Positions 14,701 through 21,330 of a DNA stretch of 22,822 bases are shown piece after piece. Numbering within the stretch: the first letter of the stretch is position 1; every line of letters starts with the position of its first letter. The DNA lies in the NCBI GenBank assembly GCA_964416315.1, contig CAYQDR010000077.1, positions 1-22,822 on the forward strand. The letters run 5' to 3'. Under the pieces are notes generated by a model. It searched no databases and was not told where the DNA came from. It saw nothing but the letters and a program-made list of their open reading frames with translations. A program made the translations under genes and the position numbers. This stretch comes from CAYQDR01 sp964416315. Lineage in GTDB: Bacteria; Methylomirabilota; Methylomirabilia; Rokubacteriales; DASRDR01.

Positions 14701-16103
14701 CCCAGGTGGACGATGTCCCGGATGCCGGCGAGCTTCCGTCCCTGCTCCTCGATGAACGAGCCCGTACCGGCGCTGCATGCCTCGTTCATGGCGGCGTCCA
14801 CGACGCGCCCTCCGGAGAGCCGGATGTACTTCGCGTCCTGCCCGCCGATCTCGAAGATCGTGTCTACCCGTGGGTCGTAATGCAGCGCGCCTTCGGCGTG
14901 CGCGGCGATCTCGTTCAGAACGAAGACCGGATCGGCCCCGTAGCAGGTGGCGAGCAGCGACCCGACGATCTCGCGTCCGCTGCCGGTCACGCCGACGGCG
15001 CGGACGGGATGCGTCGCGGCAGGGCCCTCGGCGAAGCGGCGCACCAGCTCCTGCGCGGCGCCCACGGGGTTACCCGCGGTCTGCGCATAGGTCTGCCACA
15101 AGATCGCGCTGCTCGCCGCGTCGAGCGCCACCAGCTTGGAGCCCGTCGAGCCGATGTCCAGCCCGAGGATCACGTCCGAGCGGTCGGCGCGGGCTTCGGG
15201 GATCGGCGGCGGCATGCGCCGCACGCTCTCGAGCGACGCGGCGAGCGACGGCAGGCGCTCGAGCGTGACCTCCTCTGGGGGAGCGACGAGCGCCGAGAGC
15301 GGCGGGGGCGGGACCGGATCCTCGGCCGCCGCCAGCGCTGCCCCGAGCGCCTCGACGAAGAGCGCGTCCTCCTCGAGAGGAACGAAGCTCATCCCGGTGC
15401 GCTCGGCGAACCGCCGGAAGTGGTCCCGAACGCGACGCGAGAGGGACACAGCTCCTACCAGCGCGAGCCGCCGCGGGCTGGTGCGCTTGATCAGCACTTG
15501 TACGTTCTCGCAGACGGCGTCGAAGAGCCCGGCCAGGATCCGGGGACGGCTCTCGCCCTTGTTCGCGAGGTGCGTCATGTCCGTCTTGAGGATCACGGGG
15601 CAGCGGCCCGAGAGCGGCGCGGGATCGGCGACCCCGACCGCCAATGCGCTCGCCTCCTCCACCGAGAGCCCGAAGCGGTCGACGAGCTGGTGGAGGAAGT
15701 TGCCGGTGCCCTGCGAGCAACGCCCGTTCTCGCGGAAGACCTGCGTGCCGCCCTCTCGAAGCTCGAGCACGGAGAAGCCGCGGCTCCCGATGGAGACCAG
15801 GGTCACCGGCCCGTCGCCGAGCAGGTATCGGGCCCCGGACGCGATGGCCTGCTTGATCGGCACGCGGGGCAGGTTCACCTGGCGCGAGAAGCGTCCCGTG
15901 GCCGCCGCCCCGGCCACGCCGTCCCACTCCCAGGAGGCTACCGACTCGCAGAGCGCCCGCGTCGGATCCTTCCCGTGCTCGATCCTGGTGCGCCGGGCGA
16001 TCCGCACAGTCTCGCCCTCCCGGGCGAGTCCGACGATCTTGATCGTCTCCGCCCCTACGTCCAATCCCAGGTACCGCGCTGCCGGGGGTTTCGGCGCTGC
16101 CAT
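11775..16103 (-). CDS. Tandem acyl-CoA dehydratase activase / double-cubane-type reductase fusion protein
   Basis: This 1442-residue protein belongs to the ATP-dependent activase and reductase family linked to 2-hydroxyacyl-CoA dehydratases and benzoyl-CoA reductases. Activases hydrolyse ATP to push an electron to very low potential. ATG at 16103 is chosen (AAPKPPAARYLGLDVG); the frame is open further up but that part is arginine-rich shadow, and GGGAG lies at a good distance. Domain 1 (about 10-260) is a BadF/BcrA-type ATPase with DVGAETIK and cysteines 129 (RCSQGTGNF) and 168 (GRCPVILK). Domain 2 (about 310-575) is a second one with DIGSTGSK, EIGGQDAKYI and cysteines 443 (NEACSAGTGSF) and 484 (QHCSVLMAE). 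A DUF2229-like region begins near 600, with the Cys-rich C603/C609/C616/C638 segment. An HgdB-like region (about 860-1415) follows, with GRPYTIYNSVLN, YCSNYSCGPDSFNLH (C937, C942), C1068, C1103 and C1369. Related large fusions are known in anaerobes; the substrate is unknown and no dehydratase genes adjoin. Confidence 0.9.
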   Translation of the reverse strand: MAAPKPPAARYLGLDVGAETIKIVGLAREGETVRIARRTRIEHGKDPTRALCESVASWEWDGVAGAAATGRFSRQVNLPRVPIKQAIASGARYLLGDGPVTLVSIGSRGFSVLELREGGTQVFRENGRCSQGTGNFLHQLVDRFGLSVEEASALAVGVADPAPLSGRCPVILKTDMTHLANKGESRPRILAGLFDAVCENVQVLIKRTSPRRLALVGAVSLSRRVRDHFRRFAERTGMSFVPLEEDALFVEALGAALAAAEDPVPPPPLSALVAPPEEVTLERLPSLAASLESVRRMPPPIPEARADRSDVILGLDIGSTGSKLVALDAASSAILWQTYAQTAGNPVGAAQELVRRFAEGPAATHPVRAVGVTGSGREIVGSLLATCYGADPVFVLNEIAAHAEGALHYDPRVDTIFEIGGQDAKYIRLSGGRVVDAAMNEACSAGTGSFIEEQGRKLAGIRDIVHLGQVALEAETGVSLGQHCSVLMAEVIDEAVARGVEQPAIVAGIYDSIVQNYLNRVKGSRTVGSVVFCQGMPFASAALAAAVARQTGSQVVVPPNPGTVGALGIALLARKAIALPGRGALDPARFLAASVERKDTFVCRSATGCGGPGNRCRIDRIHTAVEGRRSAFTWGGGCSLWDRGTRRAKLPDRPLDPFHEREELVRAHVAPCLERRGRPVVALGGEFMLKSFVPFFATFLFELGFDLLVADGADQAMLKRGIEEATVPFCAPMQQFHGLVSQLAEARPDALFLPMIRELPRVGTEGHSKTCPIVQGAADILRHDLNGTFAGRIVSPVVDFGAKGFDSEVFRDSCRRLATDLGAEERLDAAFDAARRAQARFEAGCQEIGARALAFAAERTVVPVVVLGRPYTIYNSVLNSNVPAILREQGALAIPLDCYPVDPSVPVFDQMFWGWGQRILRAADQVRHAPGVYSVYCSNYSCGPDSFNLHFYAYVMEGKPFAVIETDGHSGDAGTKTRVEAFLHCVREHLRAAGAQPCGKELRRLERANAGLPDIHARGETLLIPRMGPGAEIAAACLRGYGLRAESLPLPTSESLRLGRRHTSGKECVPMAVTLGSVLERLERARGTAERFALLLPGASGPCRFGSYNLLHKIVYERLGWDARLRILSPGDYAYFEGVPGGFSTLFFASVMASDLLLGCLHDVRPVEREPGVADALYRRFSAELQALVEREAGGNLSVSRGSRHAVGGRFFGIRALLSRAAGAFAQVKTGRAAPTVMVVGEIYARCDPFTNDFVIDKLEGRGLRVKLAPVSEWLEYTDWLALESAHRRGFWARFFNVVQGRIQRTMYGAVASTLAWAPRVTVRDIVGAASTYLRAALEGEAVLTLGAPLAEWQHGHIDAVVSVGPMECMPTKIAEALFFHAAEREGLPSLTISVNGDPVDPVVLDNFAYEVHSRFRRRSVGRPAQASRGNASGHGQVQARG

Positions 16104-16200
16104 CTCCCGACTCCCAGCCGTCGCATGGGCTGCGGACGGCTGCGGAACGTGACGGACGGCCTGGCGGACGCCCACGCCCAAGAGGCCAGATTGGCGCCGA

Positions 16201-16216
16201 TGCAGTCGGGATGCCA
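16201..16216 (-). promoter_or_regulatory. Sigma-54-like promoter box upstream of the activase gene
   Basis: Read on the - strand, TGGCATCCCGACTGCA keeps the invariant GG (-24) and GC (-12) at the required 10-base spacing, and matches the TGGCACG-N4-TTGCW consensus at nine of twelve informative positions. Transcription would start near 16190, leaving a leader of about 87 bases. No sigma-54 activator gene is in the window, so this remains a candidate. Confidence 0.35.
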
Positions 16217-16398
16217 GGTTCCGACGGCAATATCGCCGCTGGGTTGTCCGACGCCTCGGCACCACCACGGGGAGGGCGCCCTCGGTCAGTGGGGCGTCGT
16301 TGTCCCAGCGCCCCGCCCGCAGTCGGGGCCAACCGCGCCGCCCCGGGGGAACGCGGCGACCGCCCCCCACCGGGGCCGGGGACCACGGCGTGGGCGTC

Positions 16399-16428
16399 TT
16401 GTGACCTTCCCGGCCCCGATGCTACAGT
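16399..16428 (+). promoter_or_regulatory. Sigma-70-type promoter for the PAP2-like gene
   Basis: TTGTGA (16399-16404, four of six) is followed after 18 bases by TACAGT (16423-16428, four of six). A start near 16435 leaves about 50 bases of leader to ATG 16488. Confidence 0.45.
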
Positions 16429-16463
16429 TGGCCGGCCGAACGGGGCGGGGAGCCCCATGAGCC

Positions 16464-16477
16464 GCGACGAGCGGAGC
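16464..16477 (+). repeat. Left arm of a 14-bp inverted repeat around the PAP2-like gene
   Basis: GCGACGAGCGGAGC here is the exact reverse complement of 16804-16817. The two arms enclose the 315-base gene 16488-16802 with almost nothing else. Confidence 0.6.
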
Positions 16478-16487
16478 GTGACCCTCG

Positions 16488-16802
16488 ATGGCGGTCAATC
16501 TCCAGGACGATTGGGCGTACCAGGTCTTGGGCCGCTACTTCACCCTTCGCAACGACCTCTTCTTCTCATCGCACGCCGCCCTTCCGTTCTTGGGCTACCT
16601 GATCTTCCGGGATCGGCTGGCCAACGGCGTGTTCTTGGCGTTCTCCGTTGTGCTGGCCCTCGCCGTGCTGCTGGCCCGGCTGCACTACTCGATTGACGTC
16701 GCCGCGGCCTACTTCATCACCTATGCCATCTACCGGGCCGAGATCCACTGGCTTCCGGCGCCCGGCGTGAGCGGCACGCGCCGCCGGGTGGCCCCCGGGT
16801 AG
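16488..16802 (+). CDS. PAP2_C-type lipid phosphatase, N-terminally short (possible remnant)
   Basis: The 104-residue product contains the C-terminal half of a phosphatidic acid phosphatase/sphingomyelin-synthase-like membrane protein. It has a TLRNDLFFSSHAALPFLGYL block (C2-type Ser-His motif) and ARLHYSIDVAAAYFITYAIY (C3-type His...Asp motif), joined by two hydrophobic helices. Family members are about 190 or more residues and have several helices before this point; these are absent. TGA codons close the frame immediately upstream (16479-16481 and 16458-16460), and no other upstream frame encodes membrane helices. ATG 16488 has no clear ribosome binding site. It could be a truncated gene, a decayed pseudogene, or a minimal protein. 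Both active-site motifs are intact, so it is not obviously dead. Confidence 0.7.
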   Translation: MAVNLQDDWAYQVLGRYFTLRNDLFFSSHAALPFLGYLIFRDRLANGVFLAFSVVLALAVLLARLHYSIDVAAAYFITYAIYRAEIHWLPAPGVSGTRRRVAPG

Positions 16803-16803
16803 G

Positions 16804-16817
16804 GCTCCGCTCGTCGC
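16804..16817 (-). repeat. Right arm of the 14-bp inverted repeat
   Basis: GCTCCGCTCGTCGC begins 2 bases after the PAP2-like stop codon and is the reverse complement of 16464-16477. A related 'CCGGAGCG.AGCG' sequence (on the + strand) occurs near 4365-4385. Confidence 0.6.
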
Positions 16818-16856
16818 TCCGGGCCGGGCGTGACGTCGGCTAGCTGAGCGGCCCAC

Positions 16857-18395
16857 ATGCGGGAGGCTCGCCCAGACGCCCCGGGGCGCTGGCCGGCACG
16901 GGACGACGTCGTGATCGTCGGCGTCGCGGCGCTCGTCCTCTTCGGCTTCGTCGCGGCCGAGCTCCGGATCGCGGGCGAGGTCGGGTTGCCCCTCGACGAC
17001 AGCTGGATCCATCTCCGCTTCGCCCAGAGCCTCGCCGCGGGCCGCGGCTTCGGGGTCAACCCGGGCGAGCCGGTCGCGGGGTCCACGGCGCCGCTCTGGA
17101 CGCTCCTCCTCGCCGGGGTGATGGCGCTCGGGGTGCCGGGGCTCGCCGCGACCAAGACGCTCGGCGTCCTCGCCTATGCGCTGACGGGCCTCCTCGCGCG
17201 GCGGCTCGCGCTCGCGCTGGGGCTCGGGCCCGGGCCCGCGCTGGCCGCCGGCGTGGCGGTCGTCGGGCTCGGGCGGCTCGCCTGGGGGGCGCTCTCCGGG
17301 ATGGAGGTGCCGCTGGCCGCGGCGCTCGTCGCCGGAGCGGCCCTGCTCGTGGTGCGGGCCTGCCCGCACGCCGCCGCGGCGTGTCTCGGCCTGGCCACGC
17401 TGGCGCGGCCGGAAGCGGCGCTCGTGGCCGGGCTCCACGTCGCGGGGGCCGGGGGGCCTCGCGCCGCGCTGGCGCGCGCGGTGCTCGTCGCGCTGCCGCT
17501 CGCCCCGGCCGTCGCCTTCAATGTCGCGACGGTGGGTCGGCTCGTCCCCGCGACGGCCGCCGCGAAGGTGGAGGGGGGCGTCCTCGGCTATCTCGTCGGG
17601 GTGCGCGAACCCTGGGGCGCGGCCGCGTCCCGCGCGCTCGGGTACCTCGCGGAGTGGGGCCGCCAGCTCTGGGACGACCACTGGGGGCTTCCCGCGCTCG
17701 CCGCGGCGGGACTCGTCGTGGTGCGCCGGGGCCCGCTCCGGTGGCTCGGGTGGGCGCTCCTCCTGCACCCCCTCGCGATGGCCCTGCTCGCGCCGTACCG
17801 CGGGCCGGCGTTCCAGACCGGGCGCTACTCGTCCCACCTCCTGCCGCTCGCCGTCGTCCTGGCCCTTGCCGGGCTCGGGGCGCTCCTGGCGGCCCTGCCG
17901 GGGCGGGCCGGGCTCCGCGCCGGGCTCTGGGGCGTGCTCGCGCTCGGGCTCGTCCTCCCCCTCGGGCCGGCGAGCGGGGCCTACGCCTGGGGGGTGCAGA
18001 ACATCAACGCGATGCAGGTACACCTCGGGCGCTGGGTGGCGCGCCACACGCCGCCGGGGGCGCGCCTCGCCGTCAACGACATTGGCGCGATCACCTACTT
18101 CGGCGACCGGCCGATCGTGGACCTGATGGGCCTGGCAACCCCGGCGATCATCCCGTACCGCCGGCGACCCGACGGCGTCCTCCGCTACCTCGAGCAGGCG
18201 TGCCCCGACTACCTCGTGATCTTCCCGGCGTGGTTCCCCGATCTCGCCGCCCGGGCCGACCTCTTCCGGCCGCTCACGCGGGTCCGGCTCGCCCACAACG
18301 TGGTCTCGGGCGCAGCCGAGATGGTGCTCTACGAGACGATCTGGAACCGCTGGCGACCCATCCGCGCGCCCTGCCCGCGGCGCCCCATTCCTTGA
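16857..18395 (+). CDS. GT-C type membrane glycosyltransferase-like protein
   Basis: This 512-residue polytopic membrane protein starts at ATG 16857 and is related in plan to ArnT/GT39-type sugar transferases. The first extracytoplasmic loop holds LPLDDSWIHLRFAQSLAAG (about 44-62; Asp47-Asp48 are the likely catalytic/metal-binding pair), then GFGVNPGEPVAGSTAPLWTL (65-83), the usual 'G.G...N.G....G.T.PLW' wording. About ten hydrophobic helices follow. The soluble C-terminal domain has LAVNDIGAITYFGDRPIVDL and YLVIFPAWFP blocks often seen in this family. It is a different gene from the one at 10005 and only distantly similar. The stop codon lies inside the next promoter. The donor and acceptor are unknown. 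Confidence 0.82.
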   Translation: MREARPDAPGRWPARDDVVIVGVAALVLFGFVAAELRIAGEVGLPLDDSWIHLRFAQSLAAGRGFGVNPGEPVAGSTAPLWTLLLAGVMALGVPGLAATKTLGVLAYALTGLLARRLALALGLGPGPALAAGVAVVGLGRLAWGALSGMEVPLAAALVAGAALLVVRACPHAAAACLGLATLARPEAALVAGLHVAGAGGPRAALARAVLVALPLAPAVAFNVATVGRLVPATAAAKVEGGVLGYLVGVREPWGAAASRALGYLAEWGRQLWDDHWGLPALAAAGLVVVRRGPLRWLGWALLLHPLAMALLAPYRGPAFQTGRYSSHLLPLAVVLALAGLGALLAALPGRAGLRAGLWGVLALGLVLPLGPASGAYAWGVQNINAMQVHLGRWVARHTPPGARLAVNDIGAITYFGDRPIVDLMGLATPAIIPYRRRPDGVLRYLEQACPDYLVIFPAWFPDLAARADLFRPLTRVRLAHNVVSGAAEMVLYETIWNRWRPIRAPCPRRPIP

Positions 18396-18420
18396 CACAA
18401 GTGGGCGTGGATGCTACGCT
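18392..18420 (+). promoter_or_regulatory. Promoter for ileS-lspA-rluD, overlapping the upstream stop codon
   Basis: TTGACA (18392-18397) contains the TGA stop of the upstream gene. After 17 bases comes TACGCT (18415-18420, three of six to TATAAT). Transcription would begin near 18427, giving a leader of about 57 bases. Confidence 0.6.
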
Positions 18421-18430
18421 TTCGGCCACT

Positions 18431-18453
18431 GCGCGCCGGATCTTCCGGCGCGC
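18431..18453 (+). promoter_or_regulatory. Perfect 9-bp hairpin in the ileS leader
   Basis: GCGCGCCGG (18431-18439) pairs perfectly with CCGGCGCGC (18445-18453) around the loop ATCTT. It lies just after the predicted transcription start and about 30 bases before the ileS start codon. It has no T-tract and no T-box sequence, so attenuation by uncharged tRNA-Ile is not supported. It could protect or modulate the mRNA. Confidence 0.5.
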
Positions 18454-18483
18454 TGGCATTTCGGGCGGGACCCCGGGGAGCCG

Positions 18484-21330
18484 ATGGACTACAAAGCCAC
18501 GCTGAACCTGCCGCGGACGGACTTCCCGATGCGGGCGAACCTCCCGCAGCGGGAGCCGGAGCTCCTGCGGCGGTGGGACGCGCTCGACATCTACCGGCGG
18601 CTCCGGGAGCGCGCGGTTGGCCGGCCCCTCTGGATCCTCCACGACGGCCCGCCGTACGCGAACGGCCACATCCACATGGGCACCGCGCTGAACAAGGTGC
18701 TCAAGGACGTCGTGGTCAAGTCGAAGACGATGCTCGGGTGCAACGCGGTCTACGTCCCCGGCTGGGACTGCCACGGGCTCCCGATCGAGCACCAGGTGGA
18801 CAAAGAGCTGGGGCTCGACCGGGCGGGGGTCGACATCCGGCAGGCGATGGACCCGGTGGAGAAACGGCGGCGCTGCCGCGCCTACGCGCTCCGCTTCATC
18901 GACATCCAGCGGGAGGAGTTCCGGCGGCTCGGCATCTTCGGCGACTGGGCCCATCCCTACCAGACGATGGCGCCGGCCTACCAGGCGACGATCGTCCGCG
19001 AGTTCGGCCGCTTCGTCGGCAAGGGGATCGTCTACAAGGGGCTGCGGCCCGTGCACTGGTGCATGTACTGCAAGACGGCGCTCGCCCAGGCCGAGGTGGA
19101 GTACGAGGAGCACCACACGCCCTCGATCTACGTGAAGTTCCCGCTGAAGACGTGGCCCGCGGCGCTGGACGCGGCGCTGCGCGGGCGCGCGGCCGCCGTC
19201 CTCATCTGGACGACGACGCCCTGGACCCTGCCGGCGAACCTCGCGATCGCCTTCCACCCGGAGCAGGAGTACGTCCTGGTCGAGGCCGAGGGCCACCCGG
19301 AGCTCCTCCTCGTCGCGCGAGCGCTCCTCGACGCGACGATGAAGGCGGGGAAGGTCGCCGGGTATCGGGTCGTCGGGAGCGTGCCCGGTGCGGCGCTGCG
19401 GGGGAGCCTCGCACGGCACCCGTTCCTCGACCGCGACTCGAAGCTCGTGACGGCGGAGTTCGTCGCGATGGACGCCGGGAGCGGCACCGTCCACGTCGCG
19501 CCCGGGCACGGCGAGGAGGACTACGACCTGGGCCGGGCGGAGGGGCTGCCGATTTACAACCCCGTGGACGACGACGGCCGGTTCGCGCCCGACGTCCCAC
19601 ACTTCGGCGGGATGGTGGTCTGGGAGGCCAACGACCGGATCACGGAGCACCTCCGGCGGAGCGGCCACCTCTTCGCGTCGGTCCCGCTCACGCACACCTA
19701 CCCCCACTGCTGGCGCTGCAAGAACCCGACGCTCTTTCGCGCGACCGAGCAGTGGTTCATCTCCATGGATCAGAACGGCCTGCGCCAGCGCGCGCTGGCG
19801 GCGATCCGCGCGGTGGAGTGGATCCCGCCGTGGGGCGAGGAGCGCATCACGAACATGGTGGCGCACCGGCCCGAGTGGGTCATCTCGCGCCAGCGGGTCT
19901 GGGGTGTGCCGATCGTCGCCTTCTACTGCCAGGGGTGCCGGCAGATCCTCCTGGAGGAGCGCGTCGTCGAGCACGTCGCGGAGATCATGCGGAGCGGCCA
20001 GGGCGCGGACGAGTGGTACGCGCGCGACGCGGCCGACCTCCTCCCGGCGGGGACGAGCTGCCCCGGGTGCGGAGGGCGGGAGTTCCGCAAGGAGACGGAC
20101 ATCCTCGACGTCTGGTTCGACTCGGGGTGCAGCCACGCGGCGGTCCTCGAGTCGCATCCGGAGCTGCGGTGGCCCGCGGAGATGTACCTCGAGGGGTCGG
20201 ATCAGCACCGCGGCTGGTTTCACTCCTCGCTCCTCGAGGCGGTCGGCACGCGCGGGGCGCCGCCCTACCGCGCGGTCCTCACGCACGGGTTCGTCGTGGA
20301 CGGCGAGGGGCGAAAGATGTCGAAGTCCCTCGGGAACGTCGTCGCGCCCGACGACGTGATCGGGCGCTACGGGGCCGAGGTGCTGCGGCTCTGGGTCGCG
20401 GGCGAGGACTACACGGAGGACATCCGCCTCTCGGAGGAGATCCTCACGCACCTGGCGGAGGCCTACCGGCGGATCCGGAATACCTGCCGGTTTCTCCTCG
20501 GCAACCTCGCGGACTTCGACCCGGCGCGCGACGCGGTGCCGGACGCCGGCCTCCGCGGGCTCGACGCCTGGGCCATGCTGCGGCTCCACCGGACGATCGA
20601 GCGGGTGCGGCAGGCGTACGACGCGTACCGGTTCCACCTCGCCTTCCAGGCCCTCCACAACCTCTGCGCGGTGGACCTCTCCGCGCTCTACCTCGACGTC
20701 CTCAAGGACCGGCTCTACACGTCCGCCGCGGACAGCCCGGGGCGGCGGGCGGCGCAGACGGTCTGCTACCGCGTGCTCGACGCCCTCGTACGCCTCATGG
20801 CTCCGATCCTCACGTTCACCGCGGAGGAGGTCTGGGGCTGCGTTCCCGGCGCCGGGAAAGCCGAGAGCGTCCACCTGACCGACTTCCCCGAGGTCGACCG
20901 GGCGTGGCTGGACGAGGGAGTCGAGAAGGGCTGGGAGGCGCGTCTCAAGGTCCGGGGCGAGGTGGCGAAGGCGCTCGAGCAGGCGCGGGTCGCGAAGCTG
21001 ATCGGCGCGAGCCTCGACGCGCGCGTGACCCTCTACGTCGAGCCCGGGGAGGTGACCGCGCTCCTGCGGGACGAGGCGCTGCTGCGGGACCTGTTCATCG
21101 TCTCCCAGCTCGCTCGGGTGGAGGGGCCGCCCCCCGCGGGCCTCGAGCGCGGGCCCGACCGGGTCATGCTGCGGGAGACCGGGGTCCCCGGCCTCGCGGT
21201 CGAGGTGCGCCGGGCGAGCGGGGCCAAGTGTGAGCGCTGCTGGATGTGGAGCCCGGCGGTCGGCCAGGACCGCGAGCATCCGGGGCTCTGCGAGCGGTGC
21301 GTGCCGATCGTCCGCGGGCTTGTCCCGTGA
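18484..21330 (+). CDS. ileS: Isoleucyl-tRNA synthetase
   Basis: This cytoplasmic class I synthetase charges tRNA-Ile and edits mischarged valine. ATG 18484 follows GGGGAG at a good distance and gives 948 residues, the bacterial length. The N-terminus has the class I signature GPPYANGHIHMG (HIGH-type motif HMGT at 64-67). The editing (CP1) domain includes WTTTPWTLPANLA. The DVWFDSG block and KMSKS (611-615) follow. The C-terminal zinc site is complete: CERCW (916-920) and CERC (936-939). This is the short bacterial type with zinc ribbon, not the mupirocin-resistant eukaryote-like type. Its last four bases overlap the lspA start (GTGA). Confidence 0.98.
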   Translation: MDYKATLNLPRTDFPMRANLPQREPELLRRWDALDIYRRLRERAVGRPLWILHDGPPYANGHIHMGTALNKVLKDVVVKSKTMLGCNAVYVPGWDCHGLPIEHQVDKELGLDRAGVDIRQAMDPVEKRRRCRAYALRFIDIQREEFRRLGIFGDWAHPYQTMAPAYQATIVREFGRFVGKGIVYKGLRPVHWCMYCKTALAQAEVEYEEHHTPSIYVKFPLKTWPAALDAALRGRAAAVLIWTTTPWTLPANLAIAFHPEQEYVLVEAEGHPELLLVARALLDATMKAGKVAGYRVVGSVPGAALRGSLARHPFLDRDSKLVTAEFVAMDAGSGTVHVAPGHGEEDYDLGRAEGLPIYNPVDDDGRFAPDVPHFGGMVVWEANDRITEHLRRSGHLFASVPLTHTYPHCWRCKNPTLFRATEQWFISMDQNGLRQRALAAIRAVEWIPPWGEERITNMVAHRPEWVISRQRVWGVPIVAFYCQGCRQILLEERVVEHVAEIMRSGQGADEWYARDAADLLPAGTSCPGCGGREFRKETDILDVWFDSGCSHAAVLESHPELRWPAEMYLEGSDQHRGWFHSSLLEAVGTRGAPPYRAVLTHGFVVDGEGRKMSKSLGNVVAPDDVIGRYGAEVLRLWVAGEDYTEDIRLSEEILTHLAEAYRRIRNTCRFLLGNLADFDPARDAVPDAGLRGLDAWAMLRLHRTIERVRQAYDAYRFHLAFQALHNLCAVDLSALYLDVLKDRLYTSAADSPGRRAAQTVCYRVLDALVRLMAPILTFTAEEVWGCVPGAGKAESVHLTDFPEVDRAWLDEGVEKGWEARLKVRGEVAKALEQARVAKLIGASLDARVTLYVEPGEVTALLRDEALLRDLFIVSQLARVEGPPPAGLERGPDRVMLRETGVPGLAVEVRRASGAKCERCWMWSPAVGQDREHPGLCERCVPIVRGLVP

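Larger units (their letters stand above)
16104..16487. other. Divergent intergenic region between the activase gene and the PAP2-like gene
   Basis: I see no gene in these 384 bases; the open frames across it are proline/arginine-rich shadows without membrane helices or motifs. It contains a sigma-54-like box on the - strand (16201-16216), a sigma-70-like promoter on the + strand (16399-16428), and one arm of a 14-bp inverted repeat (16464-16477). An ATG at 16457 with GGGGAG upstream opens only a short proline/leucine-rich frame that I do not accept as a gene. Confidence 0.55.

Noticed and set aside
12768..16460. Open frame of 1230 codons on the + strand opposite the activase gene
   Set aside because: Low-complexity shadow of the activase gene with no recognisable motif, and it crosses the intergenic region without a break in composition.
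16457..16696. Protein gene starting at ATG 16457 with GGGGAG upstream
   Set aside because: The product is a Pro/Leu/Arg-rich sequence out of frame with the PAP2-like motifs, which are clearly encoded in the frame starting at 16488.
18421..18483. T-box riboswitch upstream of ileS
   Set aside because: No T-box sequence, specifier loop or antiterminator pairing is seen, and the leader is only about 57 bases; only a simple hairpin is present.
18274..21279. Open frame of 1001 codons on the - strand opposite ileS
   Set aside because: Same shadow pattern (Arg/Pro/Glu/Asp-rich); ileS is unmistakable on the other strand.
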